Position numbers and translations under genes: made by a program. Below are positions 8,520 to 19,038 of a DNA stretch of 61,421 nucleotides, piece after piece; the stretch's first letter is position 1, and each line of letters begins with the position of its first letter. The DNA lies in NCBI GenBank assembly GCA_016191995.1, contig JACPVA010000192.1, positions 1-61,421 of the forward strand, read 5' to 3'. The notes beneath the pieces are model-generated. The model ran no database searches. It had not been told where the DNA came from and saw only the letters and a program-made list of their open reading frames with translations. This DNA is from Burkholderiales bacterium (lineage in GTDB: Bacteria > Pseudomonadota > Gammaproteobacteria > Burkholderiales > Burkholderiaceae_C).

Positions 8520-9296
8520 TCACCAGTTCGGCGGCCGTTTGTCGATGAAGGCCTGCACGCCTTCGAGCGCCGACTCGTCCATCATGTTGCACGCCATCGT
8601 GCGGCAGGCGTCGTCGTAGGCGGCGTCGATCGGCTTTTCGAGCTGGCGGTAGAAGAGCTGCTTGCCGAGCGCGAGCGCGACGCGCGGCTTGGCGACGATG
8701 CGCCCGACCAGCGACTCGACCGCGGCGTCAAGCTCGGAGGGCTCGACCACACGGTTGACCAGCCCGCGCGCGAGCGCCGTCTCGGCGTCGATGAAGTCGC
8801 CGGTGACCAGCATCTCGAAGGCCTGCTTGCGCGGCAGGTTGCGCGACAGCGCCACACTCGGCGTCGAGCAGAAGAGGCCCAGGTTGACGCCGCTGACGGC
8901 GAACCGGGTGCCGCGCGCGGCGACCGCCAGGTCGCACATCGCGACCAGCTGGCACCCGGCCGCGGTGGCGATACCCTGCACCTTGGCGACGACGGGAACC
9001 GGCAGGCGCTGGATGCTCATCATCATCCGCCCGCACTGCGCGAACAGGCGCTCGTAGTAGTCCTGCGAGGGCTGGGCACGCATCTCCTTGAGGTCGTGCC
9101 CGGCGCAGAAGGCCTTGCCGGCGGCGGCGATGACGACTGCGCGCGCGGTCTCGTCGGCGGCCAGCGCGTCGAGTGCGGCCTGCAAGGCTTCAAGCATGCC
9201 CTCGGACAGCGAATTGAAGGCCTGCGGCCGGTTCAGCGTCAGCGTGACGACGCCGCGCGCATCCTTGTCGGTCAGCACCAGGGGCTGGTCTTGCAT
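8520..9296 (-). CDS. Enoyl-CoA hydratase/isomerase family protein (ECHDC3-like)
   Basis: 258 residues of crotonase fold with the oxyanion-hole regions FCAGHDLKEM and GIATAAGCQLV. Where active hydratases carry the first catalytic Glu (GG-C-E-L), this protein has Gln (AGCQLVAMCD). The second Glu region reads GVNLGLFCST with no Glu. Hydratase activity is therefore doubtful; ECHDC3-like proteins share this pattern and their role is unclear. It is downstream of the acyl-CoA ligase on the same strand with a 139-bp gap holding its own candidate promoter. Confidence 0.88.
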   Translation of the reverse strand: MQDQPLVLTDKDARGVVTLTLNRPQAFNSLSEGMLEALQAALDALAADETARAVVIAAAGKAFCAGHDLKEMRAQPSQDYYERLFAQCGRMMMSIQRLPVPVVAKVQGIATAAGCQLVAMCDLAVAARGTRFAVSGVNLGLFCSTPSVALSRNLPRKQAFEMLVTGDFIDAETALARGLVNRVVEPSELDAAVESLVGRIVAKPRVALALGKQLFYRQLEKPIDAAYDDACRTMACNMMDESALEGVQAFIDKRPPNW

Positions 9297-9346
9297 CTTG
9301 CGGTCTCCATGCTGTCGATGCCGCGCCTCGGCGCGGGTGCGGAACG

Positions 9347-9352
9347 TTTATA
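9347..9352 (-). promoter_or_regulatory. Candidate extended -10 promoter for the crotonase-fold gene
   Basis: Read on the minus strand, TGGTATAAA gives an extended -10 (TG-n-TATAAA) about 50 bp before the start codon. The -35 is not distinct. If real, the crotonase gene can be expressed apart from the upstream ligase. Confidence 0.45.
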
Positions 9353-9435
9353 CCAACTCGCGGCCGACGTCGTCGAAGAGGGTTCGAGCGGGTTACACCG
9401 GACTGGACGCACGCCTGCCCGAGCCCTCAGCAAAC

Positions 9436-11082
9436 TCACTCGATCGCACTCGAAGACTTCGCGCGCTCGCGCAGCTGGAACTTCTGGATCTTGCCGGTGC
9501 TGGTCTTGGGGATCGGCTCGAAGCGGATCTCGCGCGGGATCTTGTAGCCGGCCAGAAGCGCGCGGCAGTGCGCGATCAGCTCGTCGGCGCCGACCTCGGC
9601 GCCGGGCTTGATCTCGACGAAGGCCAGCGGCGTCTCGCCCCACTTCGGGTCGGGCCGGGCGACCACCGCGCAGGCCAGGACCGCCGGGTGGCGGTACAGG
9701 GCATCCTCGACCTCGATCGAGCTGATGTTCTCGCCGCCGCTGATGATGACGTCCTTGCTGCGGTCCTTGATCTTGACGTAGCGGTCGCCCTCCAGCACCG
9801 CCAGGTCGCCGGTGTGGAACCAGCCGCCGGCGAAGGCCTTGTCGGTCGCCGCCGCGTTCTTCAGGTAGCCCTTCATCACGACATTGCCGCGGAACATGAT
9901 CTCGCCCATCGTCTGGCCGTCCGCCGGCACCTCGGCCATGGTGTCCGGATCCAGCACCGTCATGCCCTCCTGCAGCACATAGCGCACGCCCTGGCGGCCG
10001 TTCAGCCGTGTCTGCTCGGACAGGTCGGCCGCGGCCCAGCCCGGGCGCTTGACCGCCACCGACGCCGGCCCGTAGACCTCGGTCAGCCCGTAGACATGCG
10101 TGATGTCGAAGCCGATCCGCGCCATCCCCTCGATCATCGCCGCCGGCGGCGCGGCGCCGGCGACCATGCCGCGCACCTTCTGCGAGATGCCGTCGCGCAG
10201 CGCCGGGTCGGCCTGCCACAGCAGGTTGTGGACGATCGGCGCGGCGCAGTAATGGTCGGCGCCGTGACCGCGCATCGCCGCCAGGATCGCCGCGGCGTCG
10301 ACCCGGCGCAGGCAGACATGCGTGCCGCCGAGCATCGCCACCGTCCACGGGAAGCACCAGCCGTTGCAGTGGAACATCGGCAGCGTCCACAGGTAGCGCG
10401 GAAAGTGCGGCATGGTCCAGGTCGCCGCGTTGCACACCGCGTTGAGGTAGGCGCCGCGGTGGTGCGTGACGACGCCCTTGGGGTCGCCGGTGGTCCCGCT
10501 GGTGTAGCTGATCGCGATCGCGTCCCACTCGTCGGCGGGTCCTTCCAGCCGCGCCAGCGGCGCGTGCGCGGCCAGCAGCGCCTCGTACTCGTGCGCGCCG
10601 ACACGCCCGCCCGGGCCGTCGTACTCGCTGTCGCAGACGTCGACGACGACGATCTCGCGCCCATGCTCGCGCCGCAGCACGTCCAGCGCCTGCGCGACCA
10701 CGCCCGCGAACTCGCGGTCGGCGATCAGCACCCTGGCCTCGCAATGCGCCATCTGCCAGGCCAGCAGCGGCGCGTCCAGCCGCGTATTGAGCGTGTTCAA
10801 CACGGCGTTGATCGCCGGCACCGCATAGTGCGTCTCGACCATCTCGGGCGTATTCGGCAGCATCGTGCTGACGGTATCGAGCCGCCCGACGCCGAGCGCA
10901 CGCAGCGCCGCGGCCAGCCGCGCCGATCGCTCGCGCAGCTGCGCCCAGCTGGCGCGGCGCGCGCCGTGCACGATGGCGGGCAGGTCGCCGAAGACCTCGG
11001 CGCTGCGCTCGACGAAGCTGACCGGGCTGAGGGCGGCGAAGTTCGCCGGGTTGCGGTCCAGGTGCTGCTCGTAGATGTTCAT
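9436..11082 (-). CDS. AMP-dependent acyl-CoA synthetase/ligase
   Basis: 548 residues of the ANL superfamily, activating a carboxylic acid as acyl-AMP then acyl-CoA. Seen motifs are YTSGTTGDPKGVV (phosphate loop), YGLTEVYGP (A5), WFHTGDLA (A7), KDRSKDVIISGGENIS (A8 hinge) and PKTSTGKIQKF with the A10 catalytic Lys. Length and motifs resemble medium-chain or methylthiopropanoate-CoA ligases (DmdB type), but the substrate cannot be fixed. It heads a minus-strand pair with the crotonase gene and is divergent from the Liv operon, suggesting that imported or degraded acids are activated here. Confidence 0.92.
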   Translation of the reverse strand: MNIYEQHLDRNPANFAALSPVSFVERSAEVFGDLPAIVHGARRASWAQLRERSARLAAALRALGVGRLDTVSTMLPNTPEMVETHYAVPAINAVLNTLNTRLDAPLLAWQMAHCEARVLIADREFAGVVAQALDVLRREHGREIVVVDVCDSEYDGPGGRVGAHEYEALLAAHAPLARLEGPADEWDAIAISYTSGTTGDPKGVVTHHRGAYLNAVCNAATWTMPHFPRYLWTLPMFHCNGWCFPWTVAMLGGTHVCLRRVDAAAILAAMRGHGADHYCAAPIVHNLLWQADPALRDGISQKVRGMVAGAAPPAAMIEGMARIGFDITHVYGLTEVYGPASVAVKRPGWAAADLSEQTRLNGRQGVRYVLQEGMTVLDPDTMAEVPADGQTMGEIMFRGNVVMKGYLKNAAATDKAFAGGWFHTGDLAVLEGDRYVKIKDRSKDVIISGGENISSIEVEDALYRHPAVLACAVVARPDPKWGETPLAFVEIKPGAEVGADELIAHCRALLAGYKIPREIRFEPIPKTSTGKIQKFQLRERAKSSSAIE

Positions 11083-11316
11083 CGCGGCCTTTCGTCAGGG
11101 TGGGTCGATACGCGCCGCCGCGGCGCCGGCGAACGCGCGGGCGCCGATCGCAACCGCGCGCAATGCGCCCGCCGAAGAATGCCGACACGGTGCGCGCGCT
11201 GGCGCCGACCGCCATCCGAATAAACCCGGGCGCTTCGCCGGCGCCGCTGCAAGAATAATCCTGCGGATGAGAGCCGCACGATACCCACGCGGCCCGTCGG
11301 AAAACGGGTTCGATCC
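11083..11316. promoter_or_regulatory. Divergent intergenic region, acyl-CoA ligase / liv operon
   Basis: 234 bp holding both promoters by position. An AATAAT at 11254-11259 is the best -10-like hexamer for the liv side; no good -35 or operator was found. Confidence 0.3.
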
Positions 11317-12093
11317 ATGTCGGTCGACGTGATCCTCGAGACGCGCGGCCTGGTCAAGGAGTTCAAGGGCTTCGTCGCCGTCGACGGCGTCGACCTGAAG
11401 GTGCGACGCGGCCGGATCCACGCGCTGATCGGGCCGAACGGCGCCGGCAAGACGACCTGCTTCAACCTGCTGACCAAGTTCCTGGTGCCGACGCGCGGGC
11501 AGATCCTGTTCGAGGGCGCGGATATCACGCGCGAGCGGCCGGCGCAGATCGCGCGCCGCGGCGTCGTGCGATCGTTCCAGATCTCGGCCACCTTCCCGCA
11601 CCTGACCGTGCTGGACAACGTCCGCGTCGCGCTGCAGCGCCAGCTCGGCGTGTCGTTCCACTTCTGGCGCTCGGACCGCATCCTCGGGCGGCTCGACGAG
11701 CGCGCGCTCGAGCTGCTGGACACCGTCGGCCTGCGCGATCTGGCCGACAGCGTGACGGTCGAGCTGCCCTACGGCCGCAAGCGCGCGCTCGAGATCGCCA
11801 CCACGCTGGCGATGGACCCGAAGATGATGCTTCTCGACGAGCCGACGCAGGGCATGGGGCACGAGGACGTCGAGCTCGTCACCCAGCTGATCAGGAAGGT
11901 CGCGGCCAACCGCACGGTGCTGATGGTCGAGCACAACATGAACGTCGTCGCCAGCATCGCCGACACGATCACCGTGCTGGCGCGCGGCGCCGTGATCGCC
12001 GAGGGCCCCTACGACCAGGTGTCGCGCGATCCGCAGGTGTTGCAGGCCTACATGGGCAGCGAGGATGTCGAGCTGCAGGGCGCGCACGCGTGA
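11317..12093 (+). CDS. livG: Branched-chain amino acid-type ABC transporter ATP-binding protein
   Basis: 258 residues. Walker A GPNGAGKTT is intact, the signature is the LivG variant LPYGRKRALEIA, and Walker B is MMLLDEPTQGM followed by the His switch in MVEHNMN. It powers uptake of hydrophobic amino acids or related acids through LivHM. First gene of a five-gene unit; its stop overlaps the livF start. No obvious Shine-Dalgarno precedes the ATG. Confidence 0.93.
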   Translation: MSVDVILETRGLVKEFKGFVAVDGVDLKVRRGRIHALIGPNGAGKTTCFNLLTKFLVPTRGQILFEGADITRERPAQIARRGVVRSFQISATFPHLTVLDNVRVALQRQLGVSFHFWRSDRILGRLDERALELLDTVGLRDLADSVTVELPYGRKRALEIATTLAMDPKMMLLDEPTQGMGHEDVELVTQLIRKVAANRTVLMVEHNMNVVASIADTITVLARGAVIAEGPYDQVSRDPQVLQAYMGSEDVELQGAHA

Positions 12094-12809
12094 AGACGAT
12101 GGACAAGGGTGTCGAGCTGCTGCGGCTGACCGACGTGCACGCCTGGTACGGCGAGTCGCACATCCTGCACGGCATCGACCTGAGCGTGAACCGGGGCGAG
12201 GTCGTCACGCTGCTCGGGCGCAACGGCGCCGGGCGCACGACGACGCTGCGCGCGATCCTGGGCCTGGTCGGCCGGCGCAGCGGCTCGATCATGGTCAACG
12301 GCACCGAGGCGGTCGCGCTGCCGCCGCACCGCATCGCGCACCTGGGCATCGGCTACTGCCCGGAGGAGCGCGGCATCTTCGCCAGCCTGAGCTGCGAGGA
12401 GAACCTGATGCTGCCGCCGGCGGTGGCCAGCGGCGGCATGAGCGTCGCCGAGATCTACGAGATGTTCCCGAACCTGGCGGAGCGCCGCGCCAGCCCCGGC
12501 GGGCGGCTCTCGGGCGGCGAGCAGCAGATGCTGTCGGTGGCGCGCATCCTGCGCACCGGCGCGCGGCTGCTGCTGCTCGACGAGATCTCCGAAGGGCTGG
12601 CGCCGGTGATCGTGCAGGCGCTCGGGCGCGCGATCCGGCTGCTGCGCGGCAAGGGGCTGACGATCGTGATGGTGGAGCAGAATTTCCGCTTCGCCGCGCC
12701 GCTGGCGGACCGGTTCTACGTCGTCGAGCATGGGCGCGTCATCGAATCCTTCGCCGCGGCCGAGCTGCCGGCGAAGCATTCGATGCTGCACGAGGTGCTC
12801 GGCGTGTGA
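12090..12809 (+). CDS. livF: Branched-chain amino acid-type ABC transporter ATP-binding protein with Walker A Lys to Arg
   Basis: 239 residues, second ATPase of the Liv transporter. Signature RLSGGEQQML, Walker B LLLLDEISEGL and the terminal MVEQN are intact. The Walker A reads GRNGAGRTT: the phosphate-binding Lys is Arg (codon CGC at 12234). The sister LivG keeps Lys, so the heterodimer may have one weak site. The GTG start at 12090 overlaps the livG stop (GTGA); an ATG three codons later is the alternative. Confidence 0.93.
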   Translation: MKTMDKGVELLRLTDVHAWYGESHILHGIDLSVNRGEVVTLLGRNGAGRTTTLRAILGLVGRRSGSIMVNGTEAVALPPHRIAHLGIGYCPEERGIFASLSCEENLMLPPAVASGGMSVAEIYEMFPNLAERRASPGGRLSGGEQQMLSVARILRTGARLLLLDEISEGLAPVIVQALGRAIRLLRGKGLTIVMVEQNFRFAAPLADRFYVVEHGRVIESFAAAELPAKHSMLHEVLGV

Positions 12810-12883
12810 GAGGCCCGGCCGTCGTCGACGGCACGGGCGTGGTGAAGGTGTCGAAACCGACGATGAACGAGGAAAGGCTGACT

Positions 12884-14095
12884 ATGAAGCGCAAACTCCT
12901 GTCGACCCTGCTGGCTGCCGCCCTCGGGGTGGCTGCCGGCGCCGCGCAGGCGCAGGTCTCCGACGGCGTGGTCAAGATCGGCGTGATGAACGATATGTCG
13001 GGGCTGTACGCCGACATCGCAGGCCCCGGCTCGGTCGTCGCCGCGCGCATGGCGGTCGAGGACTTCGGCGCCGCGGCCAAGGGCATCAAGGTCGAGATCC
13101 TGTCGGCCGACCACCAGAACAAGCCCGACGTCGGCTCGACGGTGGTGCGCACCTGGTACGACCGCGACGGTGTCGACGTCGTCGTCGACGTGCCGACCTC
13201 GTCGGTCGCGCTGGCGGTCAACCAGATCACGCGCGACAAGGGGCGTGCCTTCCTGGTCTCCGGCGCGGCGACCTCGGACCTCAGCGGCAAGGCCTGCAGC
13301 CCGAATACGATCCACTGGACCTACGACACCTGGATGCTGGCCAACGGCACCGGCAGCGCGATCGTCAAGACCGGCGGCGACAGCTGGTTCTTCCTGACCG
13401 CCGACTACGCCTTCGGACACGCGCTCGAACGCGACACCGAGGCCGCGGTCGTCAAGGGCGGCGGCAAGGTGCTGGGCAAGGTGCGCCACCCCTTCCCGGG
13501 TACGGACTTCAGCTCCTTCCTGCTGCAGGCACAGGCCTCCAAGGCCAAGATCATCGGCCTGGCCAATGCCGGCGGCGACACGATCAACAGCATCAAGCAG
13601 GCGGCCGAGTTCGGCATCACGCAGGCCGGGCAGAACCTGGCCGGCATGCTGGTCTTCATCACCGACGTGCACGCGCTCGGCCTGAAGACCGCGCAGGGGC
13701 TGATCTTCACCGAGTCGTTCTACTGGGATCTGAACGACGGCACGCGCGCCTGGAGCCAGCGCTTCGCCGCCGCCAACGGCGGCAAGTACCCGTCGATGGT
13801 GCATGCGGGCGTGTACTCGTCGGTGCTGCACTACCTGAAGGCGATCGACGCCATCAAGACCGACGACGGCGGCAAGGTGATCGAGCAGATGAAGAAGATG
13901 CCGACCGACGACCCGCTGTTCGGCAAGGGCTCGGTGCGCGCCGACGGCCGCAAGATCCACCCGGCCTACCTCGTCGAGGTGAAGAAGCCGTCCGAGTCCA
14001 AGGGCCCGTACGACTACTACAAGGTCCGCGCGACGATCCCGGCCGAGCAGGCCTTCCGGCCGATGGCCGAGGGCGGCTGCCCGCTCGTCAAGTGA
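12884..14095 (+). CDS. ABC transporter periplasmic substrate-binding protein (type I, Liv-like)
   Basis: 403 residues. A cleavable signal peptide (MKRKLLSTLLAAALG... ending AQA) precedes a type I periplasmic fold beginning VVKIGVMNDMSGLYADIAGPG. There is no lipobox, so it should be soluble in the periplasm. It delivers ligand to LivHM. Relatives bind branched-chain amino acids, amides, aromatic acids or other carboxylates; the residues seen do not settle which. The ATG at 12884 is preferred over that at 12863 because the signal peptide starts there and a purine-rich site precedes it. Confidence 0.92.
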   Translation: MKRKLLSTLLAAALGVAAGAAQAQVSDGVVKIGVMNDMSGLYADIAGPGSVVAARMAVEDFGAAAKGIKVEILSADHQNKPDVGSTVVRTWYDRDGVDVVVDVPTSSVALAVNQITRDKGRAFLVSGAATSDLSGKACSPNTIHWTYDTWMLANGTGSAIVKTGGDSWFFLTADYAFGHALERDTEAAVVKGGGKVLGKVRHPFPGTDFSSFLLQAQASKAKIIGLANAGGDTINSIKQAAEFGITQAGQNLAGMLVFITDVHALGLKTAQGLIFTESFYWDLNDGTRAWSQRFAAANGGKYPSMVHAGVYSSVLHYLKAIDAIKTDDGGKVIEQMKKMPTDDPLFGKGSVRADGRKIHPAYLVEVKKPSESKGPYDYYKVRATIPAEQAFRPMAEGGCPLVK

Positions 14096-14166
14096 CGCCC
14101 GGCCGCACCGTCGCGGCCTGACACGGGGCGGCGCCCGCGGCGCCGCCCCCGCCCGCCGAGCCCGCC

Positions 14167-15054
14167 ATGACCGAGATCTTCGGCATCCCGACCCAGGTCC
14201 TGTTCGGCCAGCTGCTGATCGGGCTGATCAACGGCTCGTTCTACGCCCTGCTGTCGCTCGGGCTGGCGGTGATCTTCGGCCTGCTCAACATCATCAACTT
14301 CACCCACGGCGCACAGTACATGATGGGCGCGTTCGTCGCCTGGCTGCTGCTCGAAAAGCTCGGCATCGGCTACTGGTGGGCGCTGCTGGTCGCGCCGCTG
14401 GCGGTCGGCGCCACCGGCGTGATCGTCGAGCGCACGATGCTCGCGCGGCTGTACAAGCTCGACCACCTGTACGGGCTGCTGCTGACCTTCGGCCTGGCGC
14501 TGATCGTTCAGGGGCTGTTCCGCAACGAGTACGGATCGTCGGGCCAGCCGTACCAGATCCCGGCGCAGTTGCAGGGCGGGCAGAACCTGGGCTTCATGTT
14601 CCTGCCCAACTACCGCGCCTGGATCATCGTCGCCTCGCTCGTCGTCTGCCTGGCGACCTGGTACGTGATCGAGCGCACCAAGCTCGGCGCCTACCTGCGC
14701 GCGGCGACCGAGAACCCGCAACTCGTGCAGGCCTTCGGCGTCAACGTGCCGCGCATGATCACGCTGACCTACGGCTTCGGCGTCGCGCTGGCGGCGCTGG
14801 CCGGCGTGATGGCCGCGCCGATCTACCAGGTCAGCCCGCAGATGGGGGCCGACCTGATCATCGTCGTCTTCGCCGTCGTCGTCATCGGCGGCATGGGGTC
14901 GATCCTGGGGTCGATCGTCACCGGCTTCGGCCTCGGGCTGGTCGAGGGCCTGACCAAGGTCTTCTACCCCGAGGCGTCGAGCACGGTCATCTTCGTCATC
15001 ATGGCCATCGTGCTGCTGGTGCGGCCGGCCGGGCTGTTCGGGACGCAGAAGTGA
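14167..15054 (+). CDS. livH: Branched-chain amino acid-type ABC transporter permease
   Basis: 295 residues, almost entirely hydrophobic with about eight membrane segments. It shows LivH hallmarks: GLINGSFYALLSLGLAVIFG at the start, an INFTHGAQYMMGAF stretch, and the cytoplasmic coupling segment ATENPQLVQAFGVN that meets the ATPases. It forms the translocation path with LivM. It lies 71 bp after the binding-protein gene and overlaps livM (GTGA). Confidence 0.93.
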   Translation: MTEIFGIPTQVLFGQLLIGLINGSFYALLSLGLAVIFGLLNIINFTHGAQYMMGAFVAWLLLEKLGIGYWWALLVAPLAVGATGVIVERTMLARLYKLDHLYGLLLTFGLALIVQGLFRNEYGSSGQPYQIPAQLQGGQNLGFMFLPNYRAWIIVASLVVCLATWYVIERTKLGAYLRAATENPQLVQAFGVNVPRMITLTYGFGVALAALAGVMAAPIYQVSPQMGADLIIVVFAVVVIGGMGSILGSIVTGFGLGLVEGLTKVFYPEASSTVIFVIMAIVLLVRPAGLFGTQK

Positions 15055-16016
15055 GCACCCCCGGCCGATCCGCCGCCGCCCTGCGCGCCGCCGCGGCGCG
15101 CGTGCACCGCAACGCCTTCCTCGTCATGCTGGCGCTGCTGGCGGCCGCCCCGCTGGTCGTCTACCCGGTGTTCATGATGAAGGTGATGTGCTTCGCGCTG
15201 TTCGCGTGCGCCTTCAACCTGCTGCTGGGTTTCGGCGGGCTGCTGTCCTTCGGCCACGCGATGTTCCTCGGCTCGTCCGGGTATGCGTCGGCACACGCGG
15301 CCAAGGTCTGGGGGCTGACGCCGGAGCTCGCGATCCTGTTCGGCACCGCCTGCGCCGGCGTGCTGGGATGGCTGGCCGGGATGCTCGCGATCCGCCGCCA
15401 GGGCATCTACTTCGCGATGATCACGCTCGCGCTGGCGCAGATGGTCTTCTTCTTCAGCCTGCAGGCGCCTTTCACCGGCGGCGAGGACGGCATCCAGGCG
15501 GTGCCGCGCGGGCGCCTGTTCGGGATCGTCGACCTCGACCAGCCCCTTGCCATGTATGCCTTCGTGCTGGCGATCTTCCTGGTCGGCTTCGGCATCGTCT
15601 ACCGCGCCGTGCACTCGCCGTTCGGGCAGGTGCTGAAGGCGATCCGCGAGAACGAGAGCCGCGCGATCTCGCTCGGCTACGACACCGACCGCTTCAAGCT
15701 GCTGGCCTTCGTGCTGTCGGCGACACTCGCGGGGCTGGCCGGGGCGACGAAGGCGATCGTATTCCAGCTCGCATCGCTGACCGACGTGCACTGGAGCATG
15801 TCGGGCGAGGTCGTGCTGATGACGCTGCTGGGCGGCATGGGCACGGTCTTCGGCCCGGTCGTCGGCGCCGCGCTGATCATCACGATGCAGAACTACCTGG
15901 CGCAGCTCGGCGCCTGGGTCACGGTCGTGCAGGGCGCGATCTTCGTCGTCTGCGTGCTCGCGTTCCGCCGCGGCATCGTCGGCGAGCTGGGGCACTGGCT
16001 GAAGAAGTCGCTGTAG
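15051..16016 (+). CDS. livM: Branched-chain amino acid-type ABC transporter permease
   Basis: 321 residues. Polytopic membrane protein with the LivM landmarks LLGFGGLLSFGHAMF, RRQGIYFAMITLA and the coupling-helix segment AIRENESRAISLGYD. The GTG at 15051 overlaps the livH stop and gives the expected N-terminus. Last gene of the importer unit; it ends 7 bp from the convergent aldehyde dehydrogenase gene, with no room for a separate terminator. Confidence 0.93.
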   Translation: MSTPGRSAAALRAAAARVHRNAFLVMLALLAAAPLVVYPVFMMKVMCFALFACAFNLLLGFGGLLSFGHAMFLGSSGYASAHAAKVWGLTPELAILFGTACAGVLGWLAGMLAIRRQGIYFAMITLALAQMVFFFSLQAPFTGGEDGIQAVPRGRLFGIVDLDQPLAMYAFVLAIFLVGFGIVYRAVHSPFGQVLKAIRENESRAISLGYDTDRFKLLAFVLSATLAGLAGATKAIVFQLASLTDVHWSMSGEVVLMTLLGGMGTVFGPVVGAALIITMQNYLAQLGAWVTVVQGAIFVVCVLAFRRGIVGELGHWLKKSL

Positions 16017-16023
16017 CAACCCC

Positions 16024-17607
<1,584 letters not shown>

Positions 17608-17655
17608 GGCGCGGATCTCCTCGGTGGCGCACTCGCTTTCGCGTGCGCGGGGTCG

Positions 17656-18939
17656 CTACGCGCCCGCCTTGGCGAGCGCCTGGTCGATATCCCAAAGGAT
17701 ATCGTCCACATGCTCCAGCCCGACGGAGATCCGCACCATGTCCGGCGTCACGCCGGCGGCGCGCTGCTGCGCGTCGTCGAGCTGGCGGTGCGTGGTGCTC
17801 GCGGGGTGGCTGATCAGCGTGCGCGTGTCGCCGATATTGACGAGGTGGCTCATGAACTGCGCGCCCTCGATGAAGCGCACGCCGGCCTCGGCGCCGCCGC
17901 GCAGGCCGAAGGCGAGCAGGCCCGACGCGCCGCGCATCTGGCGCTGCAGCAGCGCGTGCTGCGGGTGCTCCGGCAGCCCGGGGTAGTTGACCCAGGCCAC
18001 GCGAGGGTCGTCGCGCAGGAATCGCGCCACCGCCAGCGCGTTCGCGCTGTGGCGCTCCATGCGCAGCGGCAGGGTCTCGACACCCTGCAGGATCTGCCAC
18101 GCGCTCATCGGGCTCAGCGCCGCGCCGTAGACGCGTAGCGTCTCCATCCGGCAGCGCATCGTGAAGCCGAAGTCGCCGAAGGTCTCGTAGAACTTCACGC
18201 CGTGATAGCCCGGCGACGGCTCGGTCATGCCCGGAAACTTGCCGTTGTCCCACGGGAACTTGCCGCTCTCGACGATGACGCCGGCCAGCGTCGTGCCGTG
18301 GCCACCGAGATACTTGGTCGCGCTGTGGACGACGATGTCGGCGCCGAGCGCGATCGGGTTGCACAGCGCCGGGCTGGGCACGGTGTTGTCGATCACCAGT
18401 GGCACGCCATGCGCGTGCGCGACCTCGGCCACGGCGGCGATATCGAACACGACCAGGCTCGGGTTGCCCAGGCTCTCGGCGAACACCGCGCGCGTCGTCG
18501 GCCGCATCGCGGCGGCGAAGGCCGCGGCGTCGGTGGCGTCGACGAAGCTGGTCTCGATGCCGAACTTGGCCAGGTTGACCGCCAGCATCGTCACGCTGCC
18601 GCCGTACAGCGCGCCGGCGGCGACGATATGGTCGCCTCCGCGCAGCAGCGTCATCAGCGCCATCGCCTCGGCCGCCATGCCGCTGGCGGCGGCGACCGCG
18701 GCGCGCCCGCCCTCCAGCGCCGCGATGCGCTCCTCGAGCGCGGCCACCGTCGGGTTGCTCAGCCGCGAGTAGACGTTGCCGAAGGTCTGCAGGTTGAACA
18801 GGCTCGCCGCGTGGTCGGCGCTGTCGAAGACGAAGCTCGTCGTCTGGTAGATCGGCAGCGCGCGCGCGCCAGTCGCGGCGTCGGGGATCTGGCCGGCGTG
18901 GATCGCAAGCGTCTCGGGCTTGAAGACGTGATCAGGCAT
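17656..18939 (-). CDS. metY: O-acetylhomoserine sulfhydrylase / aminocarboxypropyltransferase
   Basis: 427 residues of the Cys/Met metabolism PLP family; the length and the IHAGQIPDAATGARALPIYQ opening favour MetY. The PLP Lys is in HSATKYLGGHGT and the phosphate-binding stretch in GNVYSRLSNPT. It makes homocysteine from O-acetylhomoserine and sulfide, a direct-sulfhydrylation step to methionine. A dispersed repeat (18961-19033) lies directly upstream, between its start and the stop of the CoA-binding protein gene. Confidence 0.92.
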   Translation of the reverse strand: MPDHVFKPETLAIHAGQIPDAATGARALPIYQTTSFVFDSADHAASLFNLQTFGNVYSRLSNPTVAALEERIAALEGGRAAVAAASGMAAEAMALMTLLRGGDHIVAAGALYGGSVTMLAVNLAKFGIETSFVDATDAAAFAAAMRPTTRAVFAESLGNPSLVVFDIAAVAEVAHAHGVPLVIDNTVPSPALCNPIALGADIVVHSATKYLGGHGTTLAGVIVESGKFPWDNGKFPGMTEPSPGYHGVKFYETFGDFGFTMRCRMETLRVYGAALSPMSAWQILQGVETLPLRMERHSANALAVARFLRDDPRVAWVNYPGLPEHPQHALLQRQMRGASGLLAFGLRGGAEAGVRFIEGAQFMSHLVNIGDTRTLISHPASTTHRQLDDAQQRAAGVTPDMVRISVGLEHVDDILWDIDQALAKAGA

Positions 18940-18960
18940 GGTGCGGACCGATGATGGGGT

Positions 18961-19033
18961 CTCAGTGGCGCCCGGCCGCCCGAAGCCACTGAGCGCCCCC
19001 TCGGGGGGCAGCGAGCGCGAGCGAGCGTGGGGG
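18961..19033. repeat. Dispersed repeat copy 2: variable-stem hairpin plus conserved tail
   Basis: A 9-bp stem CTCAGTGGC (18961-18969) / GCCACTGAG (18985-18993) encloses a 15-nt loop nearly identical to copies 1 and 3. The tail has the same CCCCCTCGGGGGG, AGCGAGCGCGAGCGAGCG and G-run as copy 1. The stem sequence is unrelated to the other copies. It sits between two minus-strand genes, just upstream of metY. Confidence 0.8.
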
Positions 19034-19038
19034 CTTCA

